Assembly (NCBI GenBank): GCA_934047225.1
Contig: CAKOHE010000095.1
Coordinates: 248,001 to 312,000 of the forward strand
Source: Ypsolopha sequella
Lineage: Eukaryota > Arthropoda > Insecta > Lepidoptera > Ypsolophidae
DNA length: 64,000 bases
Direction: 5' to 3'
Every line of letters begins with the position of its first letter. The first letter of the stretch is position 1. Of this stretch, positions 12,159 through 23,200 are shown piece after piece. Made by a program: the position numbers and the translations under genes. The notes under the pieces are model-generated. The model searched no databases. It was not told the origin of the DNA and saw only the letters and a program-made list of their open reading frames with translations.

Positions 12159-12226
12159 GTAACTTACACCTATCTCTTCCATTCGTTCAAAATTATACTC
12201 GAGTGAAAGAGATAGATATAAGTTAC
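12159..12226. repeat. 68-bp inverted repeat (hairpin)
   Basis: Arms at 12159-12178 and 12207-12226 (GTAACTTAcACcTATCTCTT against GTAACTTATATCTATCTCTT) match at 18 of 20 positions around a 28-bp loop. No gene is attached. Confidence 0.6.
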
Positions 12227-13010
12227 AACAAGAGTCGTGGATCTCGCGCTTTCTCTTTCTCATATTTCTTTAAATTGTATAATTATTATAAATAATGTTA
12301 CGCTAAGACGATATTCTTAACGATCGTAGAGAAAGTATTGTATGCAACTGCACATAATTACACATTGGAACGTTTCGTTCGTTTTGTAAACAAGCACTCG
12401 TGTCACAATGTCTCACATTATGTCACATTTGCACAAAACTCTATTATTTGATGGATTTTAGCAATATATATATATATATTTGATTTCCAATTTTTGCCAG
12501 CTATTTTAGTTATTTACAAAAATAAAAACATACTTTTTCTCTTTCGCAAATTGAAATTGAAATTGAAATTCAAATAGTTTATTTTGCAAATCAGGTATAG
12601 ATATATACACTTTTAACACGTCAAATTTAATCTAATAAAGAAAATATATGTAATAAAATAATAAATGCACATGAACTAAATTAAAGGTATATTTAATTTA
12701 TGTAGCAATATATTTACGAATAAAATGATAGGTAAAATATATTTTATACAAGGTAAAATCCAATCAGCCGCCCGAACCCATACCGGAGACCCGGCCAGAA
12801 ACCAGGAACAAGGTTCAATGATCACCAACCGATCACCCTGATTCCGTCCCTCTCGCACTGCGCATTTTTCGCTTAGACTGATAGTGACAAAAGTTAAATT
12901 TACCCACTAAGCTTCTTAAATATTACTTTAATATTATTGAAAACCTTTTAGTTTATTTTGGTTGAATGTGTGGTCAACAAACAAAATTTCAGTTGTGTTA
13001 TCATTGTGTT
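12227..13010. other. AT-rich non-coding stretch with a scrap of a dispersed repeat
   Basis: No gene. A (TA)n run lies near 12465-12480 and a short AATTGA tandem near 12550. At about 12830-12895 the sequence around CCCTCTCGCACTGCGC and TTTTTCGCTT matches 34978-35055 and, inverted, 37794-37850, so it is a third partial copy of that repeat. Confidence 0.55.
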
Positions 13011-13205
13011 ACATGACGGCGTATGCCGACCAAATTAAAGACATACTGAAGAAGGGCAAAGTCAAGAGTACCCGTAATAGAAGAGCTTGTATGGCTAGAT
13101 TGATGGAAGAAGCGAAGGAGGTGTGACAGGATCATAGCAGATAAAAATCTGCAGTCTCTGCCTACCCTGCGTTAGACAGGCGTGAGTATATGAATGTATG
13201 TTGTG
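13011..13205 (+). repeat. LINE/SINE tail fragment
   Basis: The sequence from ACGGCGTATGCCGACC to GCGTGAGTATATGAATGTATG has the look of the 3' end of a lepidopteran LINE or its SINE, with the phrase 'CTCTGCCTACCC...GACAGGCGTGA' followed by a short TATG/AATG-rich tail. It has no open frame of its own. Assignment is from memory of similar tails. Confidence 0.45.
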
Positions 13206-13365
13206 TTACACCAACTTTTTTTTATAGACAGTAGAATATATGATAACACAACATAAACATAATCGCGTCGACATATATCTGCGAGGGGGTGTCAGAGATA
13301 TGGACTAGCACTAAAACAGTCAAACACTTGTACAGCACCTTTTTCCGCAAATTTTCGGGAACGCA

Positions 13366-14640
13366 AATACACGTTTGTTAGTGCATGCAGGTTTACCTCA
13401 CAGTGTTTTGCTTCACCGTTCAGTAACTGGTGAGTACACAAATACACGTTTGTTAGTGCATGCAGGTTTACCTCACAGTGTTTTGCTTCACCGTTCAGTA
13501 ACTGGTGAGTACAAAAATACACGTTTGTTAGTGCATGCAGGTTTACCTCACAGTGTTTTGCTTCACCGTTCAGTAACTGGTGAGTACAAAAATACACGTT
13601 TGTTAGTGCATGCAGGTTTACCTCACAGTGTTTTGCTTCACCGTTCAGTAACTGGTGAGTACACAAATACACGTTTGTTAGTGCATGCAGGTTTACCTCA
13701 CAGTGTTTTGCTTCACCGTTCAGTAACTGGTGAGTACACAAATACACGTTTGTTAGTGCATGCAGGTTTACCTCACAGTGTTTTGCTTCACCGTTCAGTA
13801 ACTGGTGAGTACACAAATACACGTTTGTTAGTGCATGCAGGTTTACCTCACAGTGTTTTGCTTCACCGTTCAGTAACTGGTGAGTACCAAAATACACGTT
13901 TGTTAGTGCATGCAGGTTTACCTCACAGTGTTTTGCTTCACCGTTCAGTAACTGGTGAGTACAAAAATACACGTTTGTTAGTGCATGCAGGTTTACCTCA
14001 CAGTGTTTTGCCTTACCGTTCAGTAACTGGTGAGTACACAAATACACGTTTGTTAGTGCATGCAGGTTTACCTCACAGTGTTTTGCTTCACCGTTCAGTA
14101 ACTGGTGAGTACACAAATACACGTTTGTTAGTGCATGCAGGTTTACCTCACAGTGTTTTGCTTCACCGTTCAGTAACTGGTGAGTACAAAAATACACGTT
14201 TGTTAGTGCATGCAGGTTTACCTCACAGTGTTTTGCTTCACCGTTCAGTAACTGGTGAGTACACAAATACACGTTTGTTAGTGCATGCAGGTTTACCTCA
14301 CAGTGTTTTGCTTCACCGTTCGGTAACTGGTGAGTACACAAATACACGTTTGTTAGTGCATGCAGGTTTACCTCACAGTGTTTTGCTTCACCGTTCAGTA
14401 ACTGGTGAGTACACAAATACACGTTTGTTAGTGCATGCAGGTTTACCTCACAGTGTTTTGCTTCACCGTTCAGTAACTGGTGAGTACAAAAATACACGTT
14501 TGTTAGTGCATGCAGGTTTACCTCACAGTGTTTTGCTTCACCGTTCAGTAACTGGTGAGTACACAAATACACGTTTGTTAGTGCATGCAGGTTTACCTCA
14601 CAGTGTTTTGCTTCACCGTTCAGTAAGTGGTGAGTACATA
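13366..14640. repeat. Tandem array, 75-bp unit, 17 copies
   Basis: Seventeen nearly identical 75-bp units run without interruption. The main variable site is the triplet after GAGTA (CAC, CAA, CCA, CAT contexts); unit 9 has CCTTA for CTTCA and unit 14 has CGG for CAG. Because 75 is a multiple of 3 and the unit lacks stops in two frames, long open frames exist on both strands (about 434 codons plus, 451 minus); these are a by-product of the repeat. Every unit holds a strong 5' splice-site match (CTG|GTGAGTAC) six bases after a pyrimidine-rich CAG acceptor match. There is no start context, domain or flanking exon to suggest a protein. Confidence 0.95.
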
Positions 14641-15138
14641 AACACAATGGACATTCGCATAACCCATTGGTCCATTTGAATTAGGATTCGAACTCGAGTC
14701 TCAGTGGAAGCCTACACATTAGTAGATAGTATAATTTTAAATATACATAAACAGTAGGAGTATTTTGTTTATTTTCATTCATGGACGGCTATGAGTGAAC
14801 TACCGATTACACAAAATATAGAACAAATAATTCCAAAAGTATATTCAGATTTATCGAGAAAGCTCTTGCGATCCCAAGAGCCCAACCAATTTAAAAGGTT
14901 ATCGGTAGGTATTTTGTTAATAATTTCCACGGAGTTACGACCCATACTACTACTATTAATCCAGAAAATCGGGCAGTTCCCTAGGGACGATTAATACGAA
15001 TACCATGCATGTGAAGTTCAAGAGTACGGATTACCCTAGCAATAAGTCCAATGGCAAAGACTTTATTAGCTTTTGATAGAGGCGATTATGTGTTGCCTCA
15101 TGGCCTCTTATTCTTGGACGTGTAATACTAATAACCGT
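14641..15138. other. Spacer between two tandem arrays
   Basis: No gene or repeat recognised in the half kilobase separating the two satellites-like arrays. Confidence 0.5.
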
Positions 15139-16065
15139 GTAGCATATTTATGTTGTAGCAGGTCTAATTTGTAGCATATCTACTACGTAGCAAGTCTGCA
15201 GTTTAGTACATTTATGTAATAGTAGCTCTACATTGTAGTTTATCTACGTCTTAGCAAGTTTACAGTGTAGCATATTTATGTTGTAGCAGGTCTAATTTGT
15301 AGCATATCTACTACGTAGCAAGTCTGCAGTTTAGTACATTTATGTAATAGTAGCTCTACATTGTAGTTTATGTACGTCTTAGCAAGTTTACAGTGTAGCA
15401 TATTTATGTTGTAGCAGGTCTAATTTGTAGCATATCTACTACGTAGCAAGTCTGCAGTTTAGTACATTTATGTAATAGTAGCTCTACATTGTAGTTTATC
15501 TACGTCTTAGCAAGTTTACAGTGTAGCATATTTTTGTTGTAGCAGGTCTAATTTGTAGCATATCTACTACGTAGCAAGTCTGCAGTTTAGTACATTTATG
15601 TAATAGTAGCTCTACATTGTAGTTTATGTACGTCTTAGCAAGTTTACAGTGTAGCATATTTATGTTGTAGCAGGTCTAATTTGTAGCATATCTACTACGT
15701 AGCAAGTCTGCAGTTTAGTACATTTATGTAATAGTAGCTCTACATTGTAGTTTATGTACGTCTTAGCAAGTTTACAGTGTAGCATATTTATGTTGTAGCA
15801 GGTCTAATTTGTAGCATATCTACTACGTAGCAAGTCTGCAGTTTAGTACATTTATGTAATAGTAGCTCTACATTGTAGTTTATGTACGTCTTAGCAAGTT
15901 TACAGTGTAGCATATTTATGTTGTAGCAGGTCTAATTTGTAGCATATCTACTACGTAGCAAGTCTGCAGTTTAGTACATTTATGTAATAGTAGCTCTACA
16001 TTGTAGTTTATCTACGTCTTAGCAAGTTTACAGTGTAGCATATTTATGTTGTAGCAGGTCTAATT
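15139..16065. repeat. Higher-order tandem array: 128-bp unit made of eight 16-bp monomers
   Basis: The phrase GGTCTAAT recurs at 15161, 15289, 15417, 15545, 15673, 15801, 15929 and 16057, exactly 128 bp apart, giving about 7.2 units. Each 128-bp unit divides cleanly into eight 16-bp monomers, most starting (G/T/A)TAG and sharing a TCTA or TTTA core, for example GTAGCATATTTATGTT, GTAGCAGGTCTAATTT and GTAGCATATCTACTAC. Monomers differ from each other much more than whole units do. Units vary at one recurring site (TATCTACG or TATGTACG). This is the higher-order structure of a satellite that grew first by 16 bp and then by 128 bp. Confidence 0.93.
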
Positions 16066-16174
16066 ATAAACACTTTTTACTGTGGGGCCAACACTGAAAC
16101 CGCGAACTAAATAAGCAAAAATTTTCAGCAACTATAGATCAAGCCAGTAGAAATTTGAACATAAAAAATACTTA

Positions 16175-16953
16175 TGTTATATAATACCTGTAAACCTTAA
16201 CTTGGCGTCAACGATGGCTTGAACATTTAAAGTATGTATCGACTTTCTATTTCTATATAGTTCAGCTGTTTCACCTCCTGAAATTTTTCTTTATGATGTA
16301 CATGGAAAATTATAATTAGCTATGCCGATAGCAGATAATGTATTTATTTTATACCTGGAGAAAGTATTTTTACGTGCTATGTCATAGAACTGTACTGCAG
16401 TGTTCCTCTGCTCATCTTCTGTTATGGGCATTTTTATGTATTCTGGATACAATAATGCAATGGCATCGGTTACTTTATGTACAATGCGGCATGCTGTCGA
16501 TTCATGAATCCCAATGAAATCACCACATGTAATAAGCTGGCTTCCTGTAGCGTAAAAACGCAGGGTGCACAACAGTTGGTTTATTGGTGAGACTGGGGTA
16601 TTCCTAAGAAAAAAATAAACATATTTTAATAATAAAGTTTTATAAGCCATACGAAATTAAATTCTCTTACCAATGTATTACCTTTGATTGTTGTGCAAAC
16701 GGTTTTGGATATTTTCAAGCAAAATTCTAGCGGTATCCTTTTTTAAACGGAACCTTCTATGGAAATCACTTTCACGCATTGTTGTGAAGTAATCTGTCCG
16801 ATCGTTATATGTTCTGTTGTAAAAATGATTATTAATATAATCAAGCAACTCTTCATCATCGTCACTGAAAGATATTTCGATGAAATCACTTTCAGAATTC
16901 ATTGTAAGTTGCGTTAAACTTATATTATAGTATATAGTATATAGTATATGCAA
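16175..16953 (-). pseudogene. PIF/Harbinger transposase remnant
   Basis: The product would be a DDE-type transposase. A first exon (to about 16676) encodes an acidic start (MNSESDFIEISFSDDDEELL) and FRLKKDTARILLENIQ. A short intron with GTAATAC donor and a T-rich CTTAG acceptor joins it to 16603-16352, which reads NTPVSPINQLLCTLRFYATG and GDFIGIHESTACRIVHKVTD, the helix-turn-helix region of HARBI1-like proteins. After another likely splice donor (CAG|GTATAA), 16289-16190 encodes ELYRNRKSIHTLNVQAIVDAK, a core-domain motif of the family. The stretch that should carry the first catalytic aspartate is degenerate, and the rest of the core is missing, so it is inactive. Confidence 0.8.
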
Positions 16954-17018
16954 AGTCAGGAACCATACACGAATAACTTGAAAGTAATGATTTTAATGCT
17001 CCCTGCCTTTAATATTAA

Positions 17019-17900
17019 ATTAATTCATAATAATATTTACTAATAAACAAAGTTGAAAGAAAGTTGGTTTCATTTAATTGTTTGACATTTGTCATTTATT
17101 TAGAATGTTACCATAAATAAAGTAATTATTTGCAACCAATGAGGTATAGTATCTATATAATGTCATTGGAAACAACACAATTTAAGTCAAACTGGTAACA
17201 TTACTTCGCTAACCCGAGTTTAACTCAAGGCGAGAGTCGGGTTAAATTCTGATGACTTTCTCTTAGTTTAACCCTAGTTTAACCCGAGGTTTTGATTGGT
17301 GCAAGAGAGCTTTTTCTTAACCCTCTATTTTTTGACTTAACCAAAGTTAAAGTCGAGTTAAGAACATGCTGCAAGTGGACCTAAGAAGGAAATAAAAAGT
17401 GACAATCGCACGCGAGTCAGTCGGTTTCTTTTACTGTATCTTGATTAAAAGTAAAATTATACTATTTCCTCGCAGGTGTAGTATAAAGCACTATGTATCA
17501 CTCGGGAGAGAGTGCGATTCCCAACCCGTGTGTATTGAGGTAATCTTCATCTTTCTTCCCTCGGTGAACAATATATGTACTATTATTTAATTTATGTATA
17601 TTCAAATTGAGAAAAACAATCATATACTTTGCGTTTGGGAAAGCGAAATGGAACGCATCAATTTTCAGGAGGAGTCATTTTGGCTCAAGTATAGATCCAC
17701 GCATTTTTTAGAGTTCCGTACCCAAAGGGTAACCAACGGGACCTTATTTCTAAGACTCCGCTGTCCGTATGTCACCAGACTAACACAACTTAACTTATTC
17801 GACAGGACTAACCTTATTTTAAGCATCCTGTCTTTTTCTTTCTTTATCGAAATAAAAAATAGTTACACCGAATCGACACCATTATCAACTACACTATAAC
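17019..17900. other. Non-coding stretch, possible Harbinger terminal sequence
   Basis: No gene. The region 17205-17385 is packed with TTTAACCC/GTTTAACT motifs and contains TGCAAGTGGACCTAAG, which resembles the terminal sequences of Harbinger elements; the opposite end was not found, so this is a suggestion only. A copy of a dispersed lepidopteran repeat lies at 17706-17790. Confidence 0.4.
17706..17790 (+). repeat. Dispersed 'GTTCCGTACCCAAAGGGTAAC' repeat, copy 1
   Basis: Contains GTTCCGTACCCAAAGGGTAA then AAGACTCCGCTGTCCG and a CACCAGACT end. The same phrases occur at 57757-57850 and in diverged form at 26428 and 54045. It is a common short interspersed sequence in Lepidoptera, not a gene. 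Confidence 0.7.
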
Positions 17901-17907
17901 ACATTTT

Positions 17908-18040
17908 ATGTAAGTCATATTGACAGAATAGAAAAACTTCAAAGAAATTTTGTTAAGGCGCTTGATTACAGAACCGGTCACGTTTTCTCTGATTATACTG
18001 TATCAGCAAAACGACATAATATTGAATTATTAATATTATA
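17908..18040 (+). pseudogene. LINE fragment, RT C-terminal tail
   Basis: The plus strand encodes DRIEKLQRNFVKALDYRTGH then FSDYTVSAKRHNIELL, typical of the C-terminal end of a Jockey/CR1-like reverse transcriptase ORF. It is cut at both ends and is followed within 10 bp by the LTR of BEL element 2. Confidence 0.65.
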
Positions 18041-18048
18041 GATATAAT

Positions 18049-18201
18049 TGTTCAGGGATGCAGTCGTTATGAAAACACGATTTCACTTAATTTGTTTTAT
18101 TTTGTTGGAATACACGCCCAGTGTCTACGGGTTTTAATTGTGTACTAAAAGTCCAAAAGAGCGGCGGCGCGCGCCACAAAGGTGTTCGGTTACACCGAAC
18201 A
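18049..18201 (-). repeat. 3' LTR of BEL element 2
   Basis: 153 bp, unusually short for BEL/Pao. Its end holds a small inverted repeat, GTGTTCGGTTACACCGAACA, and a GC-rich block (GCGGCGGCGCGCGCC). Confidence 0.92.
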
Positions 18202-18288
18202 TATTCCCGGGGGGCAAAAATGCACCACGAGAGGCTGGGAGTGAATTCATTTTAAAATGTTAAAAAGTACAAAACAATTAATCCTTAA

Positions 18289-20220
18289 TTACAGAGAATC
18301 CTTGTTAAAAACTAATTTACTAAACATTGGTTTCACACTTTCACTTAAGTCCTTTAGTTCGTATTCACTCTCACTCAAAATTACACGAGCACTACTAGCA
18401 GCACGATCTGATCCTTGTCCAAAGACTGTTCTCGGTGGGGGACGCGGCGAGCGCTGCCCCGTTTGCGCCTCCTGTGCCGTCATCTCCAACGTAGTCGGTG
18501 CGGTCCAACTTCTCCGAACTCGCCGTCCCACTACGATCGCTCCAACCAGCACCAAGACTCCAATTATACAGTATATGGCGGTATAGTGGTGGAAGTCATG
18601 ATACGAGGTTCGACCTTCATTCTCATAGGCCAATTCCTGTTTCAAAAGTTTTATTTTTGTTTCTATCTCTTTCGTCAGCCGTGTGGTTTCTATTTCTGTC
18701 TCATTATCAACTTCGTTGTCCTTCGCTATGGTAAAGTTGAATATGTCATTTATGGATGTCAGGGGTATTGTGTTAATCTCATACGCTACATTGATCCGGC
18801 TCTGATAGTTTTTATGTCCATAAATCGTAAGTTGATCATTTTTCATTACACAGTCGTCTTCCAGCGCTATGACGTTTGCGCGCGTCAGCTGATTCATTAT
18901 AACGCGATTATTGCATATAATCCGAAGCTGGCATAACTCGCAGCAAAAATGAAGATATGTATTTGTTCGCGCCAAACTCACCCACTTGTTGTTGCACTCG
19001 GATTTGCTTGTGGCACAATTTTTATGTTTATCTTGAATGCACAGATTTTTGTCAGACTTCATCTGGTATATAGGGTGCTGGGGGTTACACATATAAGTAG
19101 AACTATATACTGAGATGCATTTTTGTAAGTTTTCTTCGGATAGGGGTAAGTAGCTATCTTTTTGTAGGTTTATCCCCACGTATTTGGATACCGGACTGAC
19201 TGTTATAACATCTTCTCCGTATTGTATAGGGATGGGGATGACGTGGTACAAGTCGTATGCTTCTCGGCTGACTAGTGGTATTCTTATCTCGAAAATGAAG
19301 TACTCATCTGTCATCCTAGCACGAATTTTCATAAGCTTGTACATTGTTCGGTAGTCTTCGTAGATATTTAATATAGGTAATGTTATGTCCGCCGTCAAAA
19401 GTCCATTTATTTTGTTGAGTTGTTCTTGCAGCTGTTGTGGAGTCAGCAAATGTAGGTTGTACTGTCCTTGATAGATATCCGTGATTGTATCGAGCAACAT
19501 GTTTTGGATGTTTTTTAGGTTTTGTAGTATACTGTTTGCGGATATTGCTGTCAATGCAAAATCTTGTACATAGTTCACTTCATTTACCTTCTTCTCAACT
19601 GTGTTCACCGCCTCGTCCAATTTGTTAAAATGTTTGTTTACTATTTTATGTTGTTTACTCATCATTTGTTCTGTTCTCTTTACAAAGTTGTATTCGGATT
19701 CCACTATTGAAGTTTGATTAATCCACAGATTTTTGAGATGTGCCTCATTATGTTTTATCAATTCAATATCTCGAGTATACTGTTCTGCGAATCGCTGGTC
19801 TAATACTCCGAACAGGCTATTGGCGAGATAGCCCACTCCGTCGATAAGGCCGCGTCGCTGTCTCGCGCGTTCGCTAAAGTGCTGCGTAAGTAACAGCTGG
19901 TTATAGTATTGTAATTCCGTGTACTCGTGACGTAGGGACGGTGCTATTATGTTGCATTTGTTATCTGTTTCCAGCTTATTACATGTTGTCTCGAGGTAGA
20001 TCAATGATTTTTCAAACGCCTTTGTTCCTTCCCAGTATGGGGACATGTCGTAGTATGTTACCAAAGTCCATTGATCTCTTATAAGTTGCATCTTCGCCAA
20101 TGGATCGAAATATAATGTTTGATTGCGGTTTAATGCAATTATGTTAGCCGCTCCGTGCGTGTTTGATATTAGTGTCATAAAAAAAAGCAGTGCCATCACA
20201 ACTGAGTACAGCCCTGTGTA
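18289..20220 (-). other. env: Envelope-like domain fused in frame to pol (element 2)
   Basis: This is the last ~640 residues of the polyprotein (about 1600-2243, numbered from 25020). A hydrophobic stretch at about 1605-1619 could act as an internal signal. A furin-type site RQRR at 1720-1723 is followed directly by a glycine-rich hydrophobic segment (1724-1741) in the position of a fusion peptide, then a long helical, coiled-coil-like region. Cysteines cluster at about 1968-2057, and a membrane anchor lies at about 2149-2165 before a basic cytoplasmic tail. The plan is that of the baculovirus F-like class I envelopes of insect LTR elements. No stop separates it from integrase. Confidence 0.8.
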
Positions 20221-23200
20221 TTTTTTCTTGTGTAATACGTTGACCTTTTTATCAGCTGTAGGTCCATTCTCTGTTTCTATCGAAGGTACGGGCAGAATAC
20301 TTAGTTTTACAATGGGTCGTTTTATGTAGTTTTTTTTCGTTTTAAGCGATACTACACGAACTAATCCATCGCTTCCGGGGTGCAACTCCATTACTCGGGC
20401 CATTGGCCACTTTCCAGCTGGCAAGTTATCTTCATGGACGATGACCAAGTCTCCAATTTGTATATTTCTTTGCGGTTGCAACCATTTGTTTCTTGCGTTG
20501 AGTAGTGTAAGATATTCCTCTCTCCACCTCTTCCATATTTGCTCAAAAATCTGGTTTGTAAGATGCCATCTTGTTCTCGCGTCTTCTGATGTTTGGATAA
20601 CGGTTACTCCTGCTCTTCCTGTTAAAAAGTGGGCTGGTGAGAGATAGTCAAGATCTTCTATATCTTCGGTGAGGGCGCACAAAGGCCTTGAATTTAGGCA
20701 CGCCTCCACTTGTGTCAAGATGGTGGAAAATTCTTCAAATGTCAGGCGCTGTTCTCCAATCACTCTTCGGAGGTGGAACTTCACACTTTGGACAGATCGT
20801 TCCCAGACTCCAACTGCACTAGGCCAATGGGCCACGTTGAAATGCCATTCTATGTTCATGTTCGCTAACACACCCCCAAAATTTTCGTTAAATGTTTGTT
20901 GCAGAATCTCGTATTCTTCTTTCAATATTCGGTTAGCTCCCACAAAGTTAGTTCCGCAATCACTGTACATGTGCTTCGGCGCTCCACGTCTGGCCGACAT
21001 TCTTCTTAAGGCAGCCAAAAATGCTGAGCTAGTTAAATCTGTTACCAACTCCAAGTGTATGGCTTTGGTAACCATACATATGAAAAGAGCTATGTAGCCC
21101 TTCTGTGTTTTCGCTTGTTTTTTCTTGCTCTCCTTAATTGCAACAAACCCCGTATAATCCACCCCTGTGTGGTAAAAGGGGGGGGCGGGTTCAGTACGCA
21201 CGGCAGGTAAATCTCCCATAAGTTGGTAATGTTTTGTTGGATTATTTTTTCGACAGTTTACACATTTTCGTAGTTGTTTCTTCACTGCATTGTTTCCTCC
21301 AGGGATCCAGTACTGTTTTCTTAGGTTTGCCTGTGTCAAACGGGGACCTCCATGGAGTGTATGTTTGTGAGCTTCGTTGACCAACAGCTCGGCGAGGCGA
21401 CTGTCTCGCGGTATGATCTTCGGATGTTTCATTTCCATGTTCAGCGTTGAGTTTTTCAGGCGTCCACCGACTCTCAAGACTCCGGAATTGTCAATAAACG
21501 GATGTAAATTTAGTATGTTGCTTTTTGTTCCAATAGTTTCACCTTTGCGTAAGTGTTTGAGTTCCGCTCCAAATTCCTTTTCTTGCACGTTTTGTATAAT
21601 CAGCATTTTCGCCGCGGATAGTTCTTGTAACGTGAGTTCGCTTGGCAGTATTTGGCGATTCAAGGCAAATACTCGTAATACCCACGCCAATACTCGTGTT
21701 ACTTTTGAAAATGAGCTGTATTTGTTTAGAAGTGAGTCGATTATGCTTTCTTCTGTCTGTATAATGTTTGTTTGGAAGTGTTTTTGTCTCGCTTCTTCAC
21801 TGGTGGTATATGTTTCATATTTATGTTGCTGTTTCTCACTTTCGAATGTTGAAAGCCACGCTGGTCCGTGCCACCATAAACTGTTTTCTTTCAGCTGTTG
21901 TGCATATAAGCCTCTGCTTGCAGCGTCAGCCGGATTCTCGGCCGATTTTACATAGTGCCAACAGGCGCTTGGCATGACGTCAGTTGTTTTCTTCACTCTA
22001 TTTGCCACGAAAGGTTTCCATCTACTCGGTTCTCCTTGTAACCAACCGAGTGTAACCATCGAGTCCGTCCAGCCATAGATTTCAAGTTTATATTGTAACA
22101 GAGCGTCTTTAACTTTGCTCATGAGCTTTGACAGAAGGTACGTGCCGCTTAACTCGAGACGGGCCAAAGTGGTTGCTTTCTTGTTGGGTACCAGTTTTGT
22201 TTTAGCGGCGACCAACACCACCTTCGATTGACCTCTGACCCTCGCATAAATAACGCAAGCGTATATATCTAAGGACGCGTCACTATATCCGTGCAGCTCT
22301 ATGACGTCACCTTTGCGACATAATATCCATCTTGGGATTTCGTATTCATTGATAACGTGTAGTTCTGTTTTTATTTTCGTCCACTCTTTCTGTATTTCGC
22401 TTGAGACCTTATCATCCCACTTCATTTCATCTTTCCATAGTTTTTGAAACAATAGTTTTAATTTGGCTGTTAGCGGAGCCAGCCATCCCAGCGGATCGAA
22501 CAGCTTTGAGATTTCTGATAAAAGTGTTCGTTTTGTTAATGTTTTTGTTGTTTCTTCCGTCATTTTACATTGAAACGCGAATGTATCCTCAGTAGCGTTC
22601 CAGCACAAGCCCAATGTTTTTGTTATGTTTTCTGTTTTGAAGTTGAAGACGTCCTCTTTTGACGTGTTTTTCTGGTTCTTGATATCTTCCAGTACTTTTT
22701 GTTCGTTAGCCGACCATTTTCTAAGATTGAATCCTCCTGATTGCATAAGCAAGTTTAAGTCTGATATTAATTTTATTCCTTCTTCAATGGTGTCAGTCCC
22801 GTGTACAAGGTCATACATATAAAAAGCGTTTTCAACTACTTTGGATGCCTCCGGAAAATTTTCTCGCTCATCTGCAGCCAATCTTCTTAGCGTCATCATC
22901 GCCAAAAATGGGGCTGCTCGGGTCCCGTACGTAACTGTCGTTAAATTGTATGTTTGTATAGGTTGTTCTGGATCGTCTCTCCATAGAATTTTTTGGTATT
23001 TCTGATCTGTTTCATCTATCCAAATCATTCTAAACATCTTCTCAATATCAGCTGTGAAAGCATATTGATATTGTCTCCACTTCAGTAGTATCATCTGTAG
23101 ATCTATTTGTAGATTAGGGCCTGTGTACATGAGCTGGTTTAAACTACACCCTGTATCTGTTTTTTCCGAGGCATTAAAAACCACCCTGTATCGTGTTGTT

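Noticed and set aside
13292..14679. Long overlapping open frames of 451 and 434 codons on opposite strands, made of 25-residue repeats
   Set aside because: The 75-bp repeat unit is a multiple of three, so any frame without a stop in one unit stays open through the array. The minus-strand cysteines and histidines do not have C2H2 zinc-finger spacing, and there is no start context or flanking exon.
13366..16065. Possible CRISPR array
   Set aside because: The repeats are contiguous with no unique spacers, and the genome is eukaryotic.
17594..17899. Open frame containing FRTQRVTNGTLFLRLRCP
   Set aside because: The phrase is a translation of the dispersed 'GGTTCCGTACCC' repeat and recurs at 57665-57853.
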